In this document: in pieces, positions 19,211 through 28,449 of the stretch
Layout: every line of letters begins with the position of its first letter
Position numbering within the stretch: position 1 is the first letter of the stretch
Notes under the pieces: model-generated
The model's input: only the letters and a program-made list of their open reading frames with translations
Databases searched by the model: none
What the model was told of the DNA's origin: nothing
Program-made: the position numbers and the translations under genes
DNA from: UBA11740 sp035635855
GTDB taxonomy: Bacteria > Acidobacteriota > Blastocatellia > Pyrinomonadales > Pyrinomonadaceae
DNA length: 64,000 nt
Assembly (NCBI GenBank): GCA_035635855.1
Contig: DASQAF010000009.1
Coordinates: forward strand, 186,001 to 250,000
Direction: 5' to 3'

Positions 19211-19424
19211 TGCGTTTGGGTCGGAAAAGGATTCACGGTTTTGCCGATCAAGGATTAGGAACGGCCTCAAAGATCGGTCAAGATTTCGCCTCTGAGTTAT
19301 TTGACCCATGGCTGAAATTCCCTGGCGTCCACTCTGGTAGTGTAATTCTCTCAAGATAGTCTTGTTTGTCCTAAATAGCGTTTCCTCATGGCTTGACGCG
19401 GTAGACATAGACATGACCTCTCAT

Positions 19425-19452
19425 TTGTGAAAGCACTCAAGAATTCTATAAT
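19425..19452 (+). promoter_or_regulatory. Candidate sigma70-type promoter for the STAND NTPase gene
   Basis: TTGTGA (19425-19430) and a consensus TATAAT (19447-19452) are separated by 16 bases. The expected transcription start, about 19459, leaves a leader of about 23 bases before the ATG at 19482. This is the clearest promoter in the window and fits a gene transcribed on its own. Confidence 0.5.
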
Positions 19453-19481
19453 CGAGGCTACTGCTTCAGGAAGCACTGCGC

Positions 19482-22400
19482 ATGGACGAGCTAATCAGTG
19501 ATAAGAAACGGCAGGCCGTGCCGACCTTAAAGGGGTTCACGTACCAGATCTGGCAGAGTGTGCTCCGCTGGGTTTCGCTTGACGATACTGGTGTGATCTT
19601 TCTCGAGGGAGCTGAAGACCTAGATGTGTTGCAGCCGCACCAGGCTGAGACTATCCAAGTAAAGGCGACCGCTGAAAACATCACGCTACAGTCAACCGCG
19701 GTGCAGGAAGCGATTGTTCACTACTGGCAGCATCAGCAGGCGAATCCGAACGATGTACTCTACTTTCGGTTGCTCACGACATCCGAACGCGGGCGCGAGC
19801 GTGGAAATCCTTTTGGCGATCGGCGCGGTCTCGACGTTTGGGATTCGTGCAAGTTTGCCGGCGCGAACTGCACAGCACTGAGGAGTTTTCTGGCGAGACA
19901 GAGTTATCTGCCGCAGGATTTGCGGAACTTCATCAATGGTGCTTCAGACGAGGAACTGCGACAGCGATTGCTGACGCGGATTGAGTGGGACACCGGCGCT
20001 TACGAATTACCGTATGTGGAGGAGGCAGTAATCCGCCGCGTCAGCGGTTATGGCGAACGGGCGTTTGATCTTTCTCAATCCGAGTCGGAAAAAGTCGTAC
20101 CGCACCTGCTCGATTACGCTTGGAAAACGGTAATTAAAGAGAACGACCGGCGACTCGATCGTGCCAGCTTTCGACGAATTTTTGAGAACGTAACGAACGA
20201 AAGCGTGCCGAAAACGGTGCTACGGAAACTTCGCCGTGACGCTCAGGATCGAGCGGAGTTGAATCAACTGGGCGCGATCGTGAAGCAACAAAGCGGGGCC
20301 AGCTCAGGGCCGGCGATCAGCGGTGAGCTGATCTTAACTACCTTCATTCCGACAGTCAGTGAGAAATTGCTGACGCGCGACGACCTGGTGGCCAACTATC
20401 AGGCGCGGCTCAATATCGCTGGCTTGCTGGTGCTCAGGGGTTCGACCGGCATGGGTAAGTCGACGATGGCGGATAATGTCGCGCGCACGCTGCCAGGGGC
20501 GTGGCGCAAGTTAGATTTGCGCGGCCTCAAACCCGAGCAAATTGTTGATCGCCTAAATTACGCAACGCAGCTGATTGAAGATCAGCAGCTGCAGATCGAT
20601 TGTGTGATCGACGATCTTAACTTCGATCGGGAAACGCTCCTTTATGAGAATTCCTTAGGCCGGTTTATTTATGCAGTTAAAAACCGGAATGGGCGCATCA
20701 TCATAACCACCCAGGGTACTCTGCCCAGCCGGATAGTCCATCTATACGATCTTCCCTCATCCTCGTTCGCGCCAGTGCCACCACTCAGCGAACACGACAT
20801 TAAGCAATTGAGCCTTAACTACGGCTGTACCGAAGCTCATCACCTCAAGGCCTGGAGCCGAATTATTTATCTAAGCACGCGCGGACACCCCCAGCTGGCG
20901 CATGCCCGGGTGAGAAGTTTAGAAGCCAGGGGCTGGCCGCCAGTTACGGATCAGGAGGTCATCGTGGCTCCAGACCTCGACGAGGTACGGCGCGAGAGCC
21001 GTAACCGATTACGAGACTCATTACCATCCGACGAGGCGCGATTGTTGCTTTATCGTCTGAGCATTCTCACGCACTTTCGAAAACAACAGGCGATAGCCTT
21101 AGGAAGTTATACGCCTCCGGTGCGGCTTGCAGGTGAGGTGTTTGACTCGCTCATGGGACCTTGGATCGAAACAGTCGATGGCACCCGCTTTCGTCTATCG
21201 CCACTTTTGGATAACGCGGCTGCTGAGATGTTTAGTCCAGCGGAGATCAAGGAATTAAATGCGATCGCCGCCCGATTTTACTTAACACAGCGGACGATCG
21301 ATGTAACTGATTTTAACGCGCTGGTCTTGCACGGGCTATTGGGCGAGGCCGCTGATGCTTTGTCAGCAGCGGTGATGAACATCCTCAGTGTTCCGCAAAC
21401 TCATTGGCCTCAATTGAGCCAAGTATTGAACTGGTTTACTAACCTCGCGGTTGGTGCGAGCGAGCAACTATATCCTGAGCCACTGATGAATGTGCTGCTC
21501 CGTACTATGCAATTCCGGGTTGCCGCAGAAGGCAATTTCGATCGCGCAGTGCTGATCGCCGAAATATGCCTGCGTGAGATGGAAGAGATTGACGATGCAA
21601 AACTCCTTCCAGACAGCAAGCGGGCGATGCAGGTAACATTCCTGAGCAATACACTTTTCAGTTTGCAGGTCCCATTTCCTATCAAAACGGTAGTAGCGCA
21701 GCTGCTCCAGATTGTCTCGCTGTTACGAGATTCAAAACCATTCTTGGCGGAGGCGCCTGATTTTGACCCGGCACGAGAAGCGAGTGTAAGAGCGGTGCTG
21801 AACGCGGAGGTGTGTTTGCGGGCGGCGGTGGGCCGCTGCGAAACCGCAGCGGCGGTTATTGAATTCCTGAGTTTGCTTAACGACAAATCACCGGAGGACA
21901 CTAGGGAGATTTGGGAAATCTTCAACCGCGATAACTATCTATCCATGATGCTGGTTGATCGCATCTGGTTAGGTGAAACACGCCAGTCGGCACCCGATTG
22001 GAAATTGTGCATTGAGCGACTGGGGCAGGCAGCAGAAATTGCCAAAGCGAAGAAAGCGGCGGCGCTGGTGGCTGCCACATTTCGCGCGAAGGCTCTCGTC
22101 GAGGAGGAATATCTCAAGAATACCGAAGCGGCGATGGCCACGCTTGATGAGGGAGATGCGGAAGCTTCGTCCTCGGCCGTTTACTTGGATGATTATCGGG
22201 CGAAGGTGTTGTTTCTCGAGGGCCGCCTGGAGGAGGCACTGGCCCTCTGGCGAAAAGTTCTTCCGGTACTGGAAGAGCAAGGCGAACTGGGCCGCGCTTA
22301 CTCTTATCGAGATGCGGAAATCTGCGCCGGCAAACTGGGTCTCTGGCAGGAAGCGGCCGAGTTGGCTCGCGCTGGTGAAACAGCCGCGCGCCAGCCGTGG

Positions 22401-23585
22401 TTAGATCTGCCCGACAAACCGTTACCAATGCATCAGGCAGCAGTGACGGCTGCCGGATTCAAAGCTGACCATGCGTTTGCTCTATGGAAGGCCGGCGATA
22501 GAGCGCAGGCGGCGCGGGATTTCGCGGAGGTGCTCGACGGGTTCAGTTCCTTACCGTCACCCGCCACGGATCTTAATTCCAACCTGCTCTATAAAAGGAT
22601 TGGTTACGCCATAGGGTGGTTAGTGCAAGAAGACGATCCGGAGCCTGATTTTATTGAGCCGCCGTCTGGCTTCTTCAGCAATCCGGACCTGGTTGAAGAA
22701 GTGAAAAATACGCCGATCCAGCCTGCTTCGTTACTGTGGTACTTGCTTGCCAAACTCGAATACAGACTCCACATCGGTGATGACATCTTCAAGAGGTTCG
22801 AGAAGGAGGCAAATAAGATCAACACAATGGATCGCATTGGCTATCGGCAGCTGAAGCTGAGCCACGCATTAACGAAGCTGGAACTTTCCGAGTTGGTCTC
22901 GGACTTTCTCCTTAACTTTGTCGAGTTAGAAAAATTTGCAGCCGAGTCTCGTTTAGACCAGCCAAGATCGGCCTCACTTGAATTGATTAAATTACTTTTG
23001 GCGGCGCTGATCAGACTCACGGGCGAAGGCAAGTTTCATTCGGCGCCTCTGGCTCGCTGGAAAAAAGAAGTTGCTAAATCGGAACTGCTGGACCAGTCAA
23101 TGGCCGCTTGGTTGGATTTTGCGCTGGAGCTTGAGTGTGCGGACACGGCCACGCTGATTCGTGTCGTGAGAGACACCACGGCGAGGCCTGAGAATCGAGT
23201 CTTAGCAGCCGTTGTGGCGTCGGCGAGAATGGATATCGATCCCGAGAATCGTTTTTATGCAAACGCTCTCGTCACCATCACTGAGCTAAACCGGTCCTGG
23301 CTCGAGGCAACCGAAGCTACCATAGCCGACCTGATCGTTACAGGTTGGACGAAGGTGGCGGAGAACGAACGGTTTGCCTTGAAGTCGCCGGCGCTTAATG
23401 CACCAGCCATCATTGCAGCTGGTGCGGATGAGAGCGCGACAGGGCTGGCGAAAGCCGCACGTGTCTTACTGGCGGCTCGCAATGCGATTGAGCTGAGAAT
23501 AGGCGGCCCGGAACTCGAGGCGCTACGGCGCTTGGCGAATTTGCCTGAGAAGAATGCCGAAACAAGGAGTGCTGCCAGAAGCTAA
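19482..23585 (+). CDS. STAND NTPase with N-terminal Cap4/DUF4297-like nuclease region; putative anti-phage defence protein
   Basis: A 1367-residue stand-alone protein. Residues about 15-230 resemble the Cap4/DUF4297 dsDNA-endonuclease family: GFTYQIWQSVLRW, then FLEGAEDLDVL with acidic residues 42-48, and IQVK with Lys61, a PD-(D/E)xK-type layout. A P-loop NTPase follows (about 285-560): Walker A GSTGMGKST at 320-328, Walker B IDCVIDDLN at 372-380, sensor-like RIIITTQG at 405-412, and a winged-helix-like segment around LLLYRLSILTHF. Residues about 600-1340 are helical repeats resembling TPRs, the expected ligand-sensing arm. This order (effector, STAND NTPase, repeat sensor) is that of Avs-type defence proteins, which oligomerise on phage proteins. 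I infer defence; a direct homology search was not possible. It has no partner gene and its own promoter. Confidence 0.7.
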   Translation: MDELISDKKRQAVPTLKGFTYQIWQSVLRWVSLDDTGVIFLEGAEDLDVLQPHQAETIQVKATAENITLQSTAVQEAIVHYWQHQQANPNDVLYFRLLTTSERGRERGNPFGDRRGLDVWDSCKFAGANCTALRSFLARQSYLPQDLRNFINGASDEELRQRLLTRIEWDTGAYELPYVEEAVIRRVSGYGERAFDLSQSESEKVVPHLLDYAWKTVIKENDRRLDRASFRRIFENVTNESVPKTVLRKLRRDAQDRAELNQLGAIVKQQSGASSGPAISGELILTTFIPTVSEKLLTRDDLVANYQARLNIAGLLVLRGSTGMGKSTMADNVARTLPGAWRKLDLRGLKPEQIVDRLNYATQLIEDQQLQIDCVIDDLNFDRETLLYENSLGRFIYAVKNRNGRIIITTQGTLPSRIVHLYDLPSSSFAPVPPLSEHDIKQLSLNYGCTEAHHLKAWSRIIYLSTRGHPQLAHARVRSLEARGWPPVTDQEVIVAPDLDEVRRESRNRLRDSLPSDEARLLLYRLSILTHFRKQQAIALGSYTPPVRLAGEVFDSLMGPWIETVDGTRFRLSPLLDNAAAEMFSPAEIKELNAIAARFYLTQRTIDVTDFNALVLHGLLGEAADALSAAVMNILSVPQTHWPQLSQVLNWFTNLAVGASEQLYPEPLMNVLLRTMQFRVAAEGNFDRAVLIAEICLREMEEIDDAKLLPDSKRAMQVTFLSNTLFSLQVPFPIKTVVAQLLQIVSLLRDSKPFLAEAPDFDPAREASVRAVLNAEVCLRAAVGRCETAAAVIEFLSLLNDKSPEDTREIWEIFNRDNYLSMMLVDRIWLGETRQSAPDWKLCIERLGQAAEIAKAKKAAALVAATFRAKALVEEEYLKNTEAAMATLDEGDAEASSSAVYLDDYRAKVLFLEGRLEEALALWRKVLPVLEEQGELGRAYSYRDAEICAGKLGLWQEAAELARAGETAARQPWLDLPDKPLPMHQAAVTAAGFKADHAFALWKAGDRAQAARDFAEVLDGFSSLPSPATDLNSNLLYKRIGYAIGWLVQEDDPEPDFIEPPSGFFSNPDLVEEVKNTPIQPASLLWYLLAKLEYRLHIGDDIFKRFEKEANKINTMDRIGYRQLKLSHALTKLELSELVSDFLLNFVELEKFAAESRLDQPRSASLELIKLLLAALIRLTGEGKFHSAPLARWKKEVAKSELLDQSMAAWLDFALELECADTATLIRVVRDTTARPENRVLAAVVASARMDIDPENRFYANALVTITELNRSWLEATEATIADLIVTGWTKVAENERFALKSPALNAPAIIAAGADESATGLAKAARVLLAARNAIELRIGGPELEALRRLANLPEKNAETRSAARS

Positions 23586-23760
23586 GACATAGGGTTTCGT
23601 GGCGACAGTCGGCGACGGGAACTTAAGATCAGGGGCTCTAAGCGCGATCTTAATTCACAGTGCGAAATCGAAAAGCGCCAATCCGCTATGATCGCCATGT
23701 CGGCGTGATTACGCTCGGTGCGTGGAAAACACAAAACTCCAACGAATAACCCCGAAGAAT

Positions 23761-24711
23761 TTATTCTTTCCCCTTCAGTGACACTGCTACTTTGAAGCGA
23801 CTCTCATTCTCGCTCCGCGTCGCACTTTCTTTACGATCGGGCGTGTGCCGCGAACGTAACATCCGATTTTGACTCAAAACGCTCTCCGGAATGTCGGCCC
23901 TGGCACTGCTGGTGGGATTCAATCCGAACCAGGCCGTGGCCGGCTCGCGGCCAATCATGAGACGCTTTGCCGTCATGACTTCTACTTGAAGTTGATCCGG
24001 CAAGTCCCCCCAGTACGAGATCGGAAACATTCGCAAATGAACCTCTGCCCGTGCGGGCAACAGCAACGCGTAGAAGCCGCCGGTACCCAGAAAGTGACCA
24101 ATGACGACACGGCCCTTGCCGCGCGGCCCAAAGACTTCCACGCCATCGACTCCGCCCTTAGTGAGAAGTGCTGAAGTTCCAGAGCCAAGATTGCTAGGCA
24201 GCAGAAACCAATGCGGCTCAGCGCGATCGTTGCGCAACACAATGTCGAAATAGAGTTCGACCAGTGGCGGTTTGCGCATGCGCATTTCACGAAATGTGAT
24301 TTCCGCGGGAGGGCGAGGACTAATCACTTTGACTTCAGCCACGTCAAAGAAGAAGTGTTCGGGGACACTCGCTGCGTCAGTTCTTTGAGAGGGCGAACCA
24401 GGAGCATATCGGAGCGTGCCCATGAATTTGACACTTTGGCCATTGAGACTGTCGAGAGTCTTCATCCTCGCGCTATCGGATTCGTTGGGAGCATAAACAT
24501 AAACGCCCCAATGCTTGAACGTAACTATCCAGCCAAGTTTGGCTGAGGCAAGGATTCCTTCTACCGTGATCCGGCGACCGACGTGCGGCATCATCTTGCG
24601 TTTGAAGCAGGCAAAGTCTGAACTGCGGCACTTGCTGCCCGCCGCGACCAAAGTTGAGGAAAGAACGATGCCGGCGAGTACGGATGCGGCTCTGAAAACG
24701 ATTGATCTCAT
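23761..24711 (-). CDS. Secreted protein of unknown function
   Basis: A 316-residue exported protein that I do not recognise. A signal peptide (about 1-24) ends near VAAGS. The mature part opens with CRSSDFACFKRKMMPHVG, a two-cysteine element, then an OB-like beta stretch (RITVEGILASAKLGWIVTFK and GQSVKFMGTLRY) reminiscent of small secreted OB-fold domains. The C-terminal third is polar and Arg/Ser-rich (about 285-310), probably disordered. The ATG at 24711 is the only start before the signal peptide. It is the most distal member of a run of four minus-strand genes for secreted proteins. Confidence 0.65.
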   Translation of the reverse strand: MRSIVFRAASVLAGIVLSSTLVAAGSKCRSSDFACFKRKMMPHVGRRITVEGILASAKLGWIVTFKHWGVYVYAPNESDSARMKTLDSLNGQSVKFMGTLRYAPGSPSQRTDAASVPEHFFFDVAEVKVISPRPPAEITFREMRMRKPPLVELYFDIVLRNDRAEPHWFLLPSNLGSGTSALLTKGGVDGVEVFGPRGKGRVVIGHFLGTGGFYALLLPARAEVHLRMFPISYWGDLPDQLQVEVMTAKRLMIGREPATAWFGLNPTSSARADIPESVLSQNRMLRSRHTPDRKESATRSENESRFKVAVSLKGKE

Positions 24712-24867
24712 GATGGAAAGATCCTACTTGCGGAGTCGCATGACAGTTCCTTGAAAATAGTTGGTCCAGTACAAACACCGGAACCAAACTTCTTCTTTGC
24801 ATGGAAGTAAACTTGCTCGAACCCGGAAACTTTTCCAAGGGCCGACAGTCTCACCGCGAGCAACCTG

Positions 24868-26037
24868 CTACTGAACACGTGTGGGGATTACGTAGTTCAC
24901 ATTGTAAGTGAGTTCATACGCCGGCGTCGTAGCGATGATCGGCTTGCGATGCCCCGGACCTGGAGGGATCACATAATGTTTCGGGATCTGTAACGTATGC
25001 ACGCCGGGCGAATAGTTCGCTGTTCGAAGCGCCGCGGCGAAGGCGCTATCCTGAGTTGAGCCCAGCGGTTGTTGATTGAGGTTGGCAATCATTACCAGGG
25101 AATTCGGCAGCGGGGCGTTGACAACTATCGGACGAATATTGAGCGTCACCTCGTCGTCTTCCTTCATCGTCAAGTCGCCAGATTGACGTTCGTTAAAGTT
25201 CGCATAGACGTCGAGCATAATATTTTCCGTCGGACTATAAAGAAGGGCTCCGTTGCCGCGCGCCCTGAGTCTCTTGAGTTTTATGAAACTCACTTCCAAG
25301 CGAGGTATGGCGACCGTTCCGCCGATGGGTCGCCGAATTGGAGCGTCCCAGGCGATGAAGGCGAATGGATCAGAAGTGCCTGTGTTCGGCGAAGCGCCGA
25401 TGGTGACGCATTGGGAATTGGGAATCGTCTGGGTCACGGCGGCGATCCCCGGCAAGTGACTTCTGACCTGGCTATCAATGTAGTCCCTGACATGAATCAC
25501 GTCTTCAATGATGCTTCCGCCTTCGACGCTCGGTGGGCCGGGTTGGGCTGTGACTTTGATCACACCATTGTTCGTCTGCCAGCCGTTACAAGTGAGATTC
25601 AAGTCTAACGGATAATAGATCTGTCGGTCGGCGACGACGGGTATGTCCACGTTAATGCCGATCATCGTGGGTATCTTCACAAACCACTCATTAGGCCGGT
25701 TCGTGTACTGGGTGGCCATTCGGGAGGGCGACCAGAACTTAAACGGCAGCATCTGGATGCGTATGCTTTTGCCCTGCCTGCTGAGTTCAGCATTTGTGTC
25801 GGTAACGATCTGTTGGACGGTGGTTTTTACCATGCCGGTCAGGATGCCGACGCCGATTTGGTGCGTATCGGTGCGGTATGTCTCAGGCCCGATGGGTGGC
25901 GAAATCTGACCCCGAGCGACGGAAACGGCTGTGAGAGTGATAGCTGCCAGAATGGTAATGTGTAGAGTACGTTTCGATCGCTTGCGTGTGCGCGTCCGAA
26001 TAAACTCTTGAGTTTGGTTTTTTATCGAGTCAAACAT
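24868..26037 (-). CDS. Secreted protein of unknown function
   Basis: A 390-residue exported protein that I do not recognise. The chosen ATG at 26037 lies six bases after a consensus aaaggagg; another ATG immediately precedes it. A basic N-region (TRTRKRSKR) and hydrophobic core (about 25-45) form a signal peptide ending near ARG or later. The mature chain contains a segment with NLTCNGWQTNNG and a beta-rich region around EVSFIKLKRLRARGNG, suggesting an outer-envelope or surface role, but no catalytic motif is evident. It shares strand and spacing with the small Cys-rich secreted proteins just upstream. Confidence 0.65.
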   Translation of the reverse strand: MFDSIKNQTQEFIRTRTRKRSKRTLHITILAAITLTAVSVARGQISPPIGPETYRTDTHQIGVGILTGMVKTTVQQIVTDTNAELSRQGKSIRIQMLPFKFWSPSRMATQYTNRPNEWFVKIPTMIGINVDIPVVADRQIYYPLDLNLTCNGWQTNNGVIKVTAQPGPPSVEGGSIIEDVIHVRDYIDSQVRSHLPGIAAVTQTIPNSQCVTIGASPNTGTSDPFAFIAWDAPIRRPIGGTVAIPRLEVSFIKLKRLRARGNGALLYSPTENIMLDVYANFNERQSGDLTMKEDDEVTLNIRPIVVNAPLPNSLVMIANLNQQPLGSTQDSAFAAALRTANYSPGVHTLQIPKHYVIPPGPGHRKPIIATTPAYELTYNVNYVIPTRVQ

Positions 26038-26107
26038 CATCTGCCTCCTTTTCGTCGGTAAGTTGCGCAACATCATGTTTGTCGTTCAGTTAGCATCCAG
26101 AACCGGC

Positions 26108-26515
26108 TCACCGGCGCAACACCGGAGTTGAGCCGACAAAGATACAGCTGGAGCTGCCGCCGCATGAACCACCCTTGCAGGTAATGTAAGTCGGAGAAAA
26201 ATTTAGTTCGCACTTTCGGTTAGGATCGGTGCTCTTACACGGGCAAGTGTAAGACCCAACATAAGCATTGGTGCGGAGGTTAACCACGGAAACTCCGACT
26301 TCCTGCTTAATGAATTGGTAACCCGGTTTAGCCTTGACGACGTGACCTCGCCACTCAGTCCCGGGAACGACGTAGGGCGTTGGTGTGGGCGATGGTGCTA
26401 TGCAGGGTTCCCTTTCATTCGTTCGTGAACCAGCCGACGCCAGCCCAATCACCAGGAGGATTGATCCGCACAAGAATATTATTGTGTATTTCACCGCCAA
26501 GTTGGTGCGCTTCAC
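26108..26515 (-). CDS. Small secreted Cys-rich protein
   Basis: A 135-residue exported protein that I do not recognise. It starts with GTG at 26515 after aaaggag at eight-base spacing. The signal peptide spans about 1-28. A Pro-rich spacer (PSPTPTPYVVPG) follows, then a C-terminal domain with eight or so cysteines in TCPCKS, RKCEL, ITCKGGSCGGSSSCIF. The pattern suggests a small disulfide-rich secreted domain. It lies between two other secreted-protein genes on the same strand; the similar Cys-x-Cys tail of the next gene upstream hints at a shared role. Confidence 0.65.
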   Translation of the reverse strand: MKRTNLAVKYTIIFLCGSILLVIGLASAGSRTNEREPCIAPSPTPTPYVVPGTEWRGHVVKAKPGYQFIKQEVGVSVVNLRTNAYVGSYTCPCKSTDPNRKCELNFSPTYITCKGGSCGGSSSCIFVGSTPVLRR

Positions 26516-26577
26516 GAGACGTGCTCCTTTCCGTTCAAACGAATTTGAAACTCAATGCGAGGAGTTGGATCAAACTC

Positions 26578-27102
26578 TTAGCGCACACAGACGCACGCCG
26601 CGCTGGCTCCGGAACCCCAGCAATAAACATACGAGCCTTCCGGGCAGTCGCCGCCAGGGCTGAGCATCTTGTTGCAGTCGTCGTCGCCTGTGCAAATGCA
26701 AATGGCTCCATCACAACCTATGAACCGGTTACCGCTTCCGCGCGAAAGCGCCCGGCTGCTCATGTTGAGTGTTTTGAGGCCATTGGCCACCATGTCACTC
26801 GGCGTCCCAACCAAAAGCTTTCCGTGCGCTCCCGACTTGGTAATGACATCTTGCACCGTCATCTCCCCTTTGGAAGTGCGGACCCGTACGCGGCTGTAGT
26901 CAACGTCGCCGTCCACCGTGTAAATCGTGCCCTTGCGAGACAGATCCAGTACATAGAGTTTGCCCCTCGGTTGACGCGTAATTGCCCTGGACGTTACTTG
27001 TACTCGCTTGACCGGTGCCTTGGTGTCGGTCCTTTGGGCGGCGGTGAAGCTGAAGCTCAGACCCAGCAAGAGGAGGGTCGCAGTTGCGATGATCTTTTTC
27101 AT
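26578..27102 (-). CDS. Small secreted protein with Cys-rich C-terminal tail
   Basis: A 174-residue exported protein that I do not recognise. The start at 27102 follows agaaagg. The signal peptide is about 1-23 (LLLLGLSFSFTAAQ). A polar middle part (about 30-120) has short beta strands, and the tail (about 128-174) carries eight cysteines: GCDGAICICTGDDDCN, GDCPEGSYVYCWG and CVCVR at the very end. It is the first gene of the four-gene secreted cluster. A precursor of a disulfide-rich or otherwise modified peptide is possible, but no modifying enzyme lies beside it on this strand. Confidence 0.65.
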   Translation of the reverse strand: MKKIIATATLLLLGLSFSFTAAQRTDTKAPVKRVQVTSRAITRQPRGKLYVLDLSRKGTIYTVDGDVDYSRVRVRTSKGEMTVQDVITKSGAHGKLLVGTPSDMVANGLKTLNMSSRALSRGSGNRFIGCDGAICICTGDDDCNKMLSPGGDCPEGSYVYCWGSGASAACVCVR

Positions 27103-27429
27103 GATTCGAACCTTTCTGCTGTGCGTTAGAATTTGTTTACTGCCTGCACACTGCGGGCAGATTAAGAACTGCGCCAGTACCGTAAGGGTAATCGCTGATG
27201 GTTATCCTTTTTTTGCGGTGTCTCCTTTCCCGTTTCTGACGAAAGTACTTGTCTGCGGACAAATGTCCGAACAGCGCCCGCGATTTTTAAGGGGGATTGC
27301 GTGGCGATAAAGCCTGACTTAAAGCGGCAAGAGCATACCCTTCCGTCCCGCAAACATCAATAATTTTGAACGAGGAAATCTCTGCCAAGCGTCTAGCGCG
27401 CAATCGCAATCACAGTTACAATTGGGACG
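27103..27429. other. Divergent intergenic region
   Basis: This 327-base gap lies between the divergent secreted cluster and the metallopeptidase gene. Apart from a small cggacaaatgtccg hairpin near 27257 I see no RNA gene, gene remnant or clear promoter. Confidence 0.5.
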
Positions 27430-28449
27430 GTGCCGACGCGATTCAAATGGAGTCTCATCTCGGATGAGCGCCTGCTGGACACGCGTATCTGCGACCTTCC
27501 GATACGCATCAAGGGATCGTTCCTGGAGCCTCACATCAAACGTCTTTACAGCGAGCTGAACAACCGCGGAATTCGTTTCAAACCCCACGTGTGGTTGTCG
27601 GCGGAATGGTTCACGCCCGATGGCGTGCCCGGATTCGCGATTCCGTTTTACCTGGCGCATTCGCGGTTGATGAAGCTTGAGCGCAAGTTCATGCGCGAGG
27701 TCGAAGGCGGGACTGACGTTGAGTGCATGCGCATCCTGCGCCACGAAGCCGGACACGCGCTCGATAACGCTTTTCGTCTGCACTTCAAACGCCGCTGGAT
27801 TCGCATGTTCGGATCCTTCACCCAGAAGTATCCGCCGTCTTACAAGCCGAAACCGAACAGCCGCCGGTATGTACTGAACCTCGATGCCTGGTACGCGCAG
27901 GCGCACCCGGCGGAAGATTTCGCCGAAACGTTCGCTGTATGGTTGCAGCCGCGGTCGAACTGGCGGCGGCGCTATCGCGGCTGGCCGGCACTGCGGAAAC
28001 TGGAATATGTCGACGAGCTTTTGAAAGAGATTGCCGGCACGCGGCCAAGAAATCGTGTGCGGCGCAAGATCGAAAGACTTCCTGAGATCCGCATTACCTT
28101 GCGCGAGCACTACGAACGAAAGCGTGAACAATATGCTTTTGAATGGCCGGCTTATCTCGACAACGATTTGCGGCGAATTTTTTCCAGCGAGCCACGGCAT
28201 CGCTCGCGCGAAACGGCGGCCAGCTTCCTGCGCCGCATCGCACCGGAAGTTCAGCAGCTCGTATCCGAAGGCACCGGGGTACATGGCTACGCGATCGATC
28301 ACGTCATGGAATTAATGATTGAGCGCGCCGCCCAACTGAAGTTGCGCACCGTCGGCCGTGAGGAAAATGTCAAGCGGCATCTGCTGATCATGTTGACAGT
28401 GCAAACCATGAACGTAGTTCACTCGGGATACTACAGGATCGCTTTGTGA
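27430..28449 (+). CDS. Putative zinc metallopeptidase (HExxH)
   Basis: A 339-residue protein with a gluzincin-type zinc site: HEAGHALD in RILRHEAGHALDNAF (about 101-115) supplies two His and the catalytic Glu, and HPAEDFAETFAVW (about 161-173) probably supplies the third, acidic ligand. No signal peptide is visible, so the protein should be cytosolic. The family seems to be one of uncharacterised zinc-binding peptidases rather than a named clan member. The GTG start at 27430 is the first in frame. Its 3' end overlaps the next gene by four bases (GTGA), so translation is probably coupled to the ATP-grasp ligase, which suggests a joint peptide-making and peptide-cleaving role. Confidence 0.75.
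   Translation: MPTRFKWSLISDERLLDTRICDLPIRIKGSFLEPHIKRLYSELNNRGIRFKPHVWLSAEWFTPDGVPGFAIPFYLAHSRLMKLERKFMREVEGGTDVECMRILRHEAGHALDNAFRLHFKRRWIRMFGSFTQKYPPSYKPKPNSRRYVLNLDAWYAQAHPAEDFAETFAVWLQPRSNWRRRYRGWPALRKLEYVDELLKEIAGTRPRNRVRRKIERLPEIRITLREHYERKREQYAFEWPAYLDNDLRRIFSSEPRHRSRETAASFLRRIAPEVQQLVSEGTGVHGYAIDHVMELMIERAAQLKLRTVGREENVKRHLLIMLTVQTMNVVHSGYYRIAL

Larger units (their letters stand above)
19118..19481. other. Intergenic region: hairpin and candidate promoter
   Basis: This 364-base gap holds the hairpin at 19175-19210 and a sigma70-like promoter just before the STAND gene. I see no gene or gene remnant in the rest. Confidence 0.6.

Noticed and set aside
27319..28302. Open frame of 327 codons on the minus strand
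   Set aside because: It is antisense to the metallopeptidase gene, whose HExxH site and coupling to the next gene are clear.
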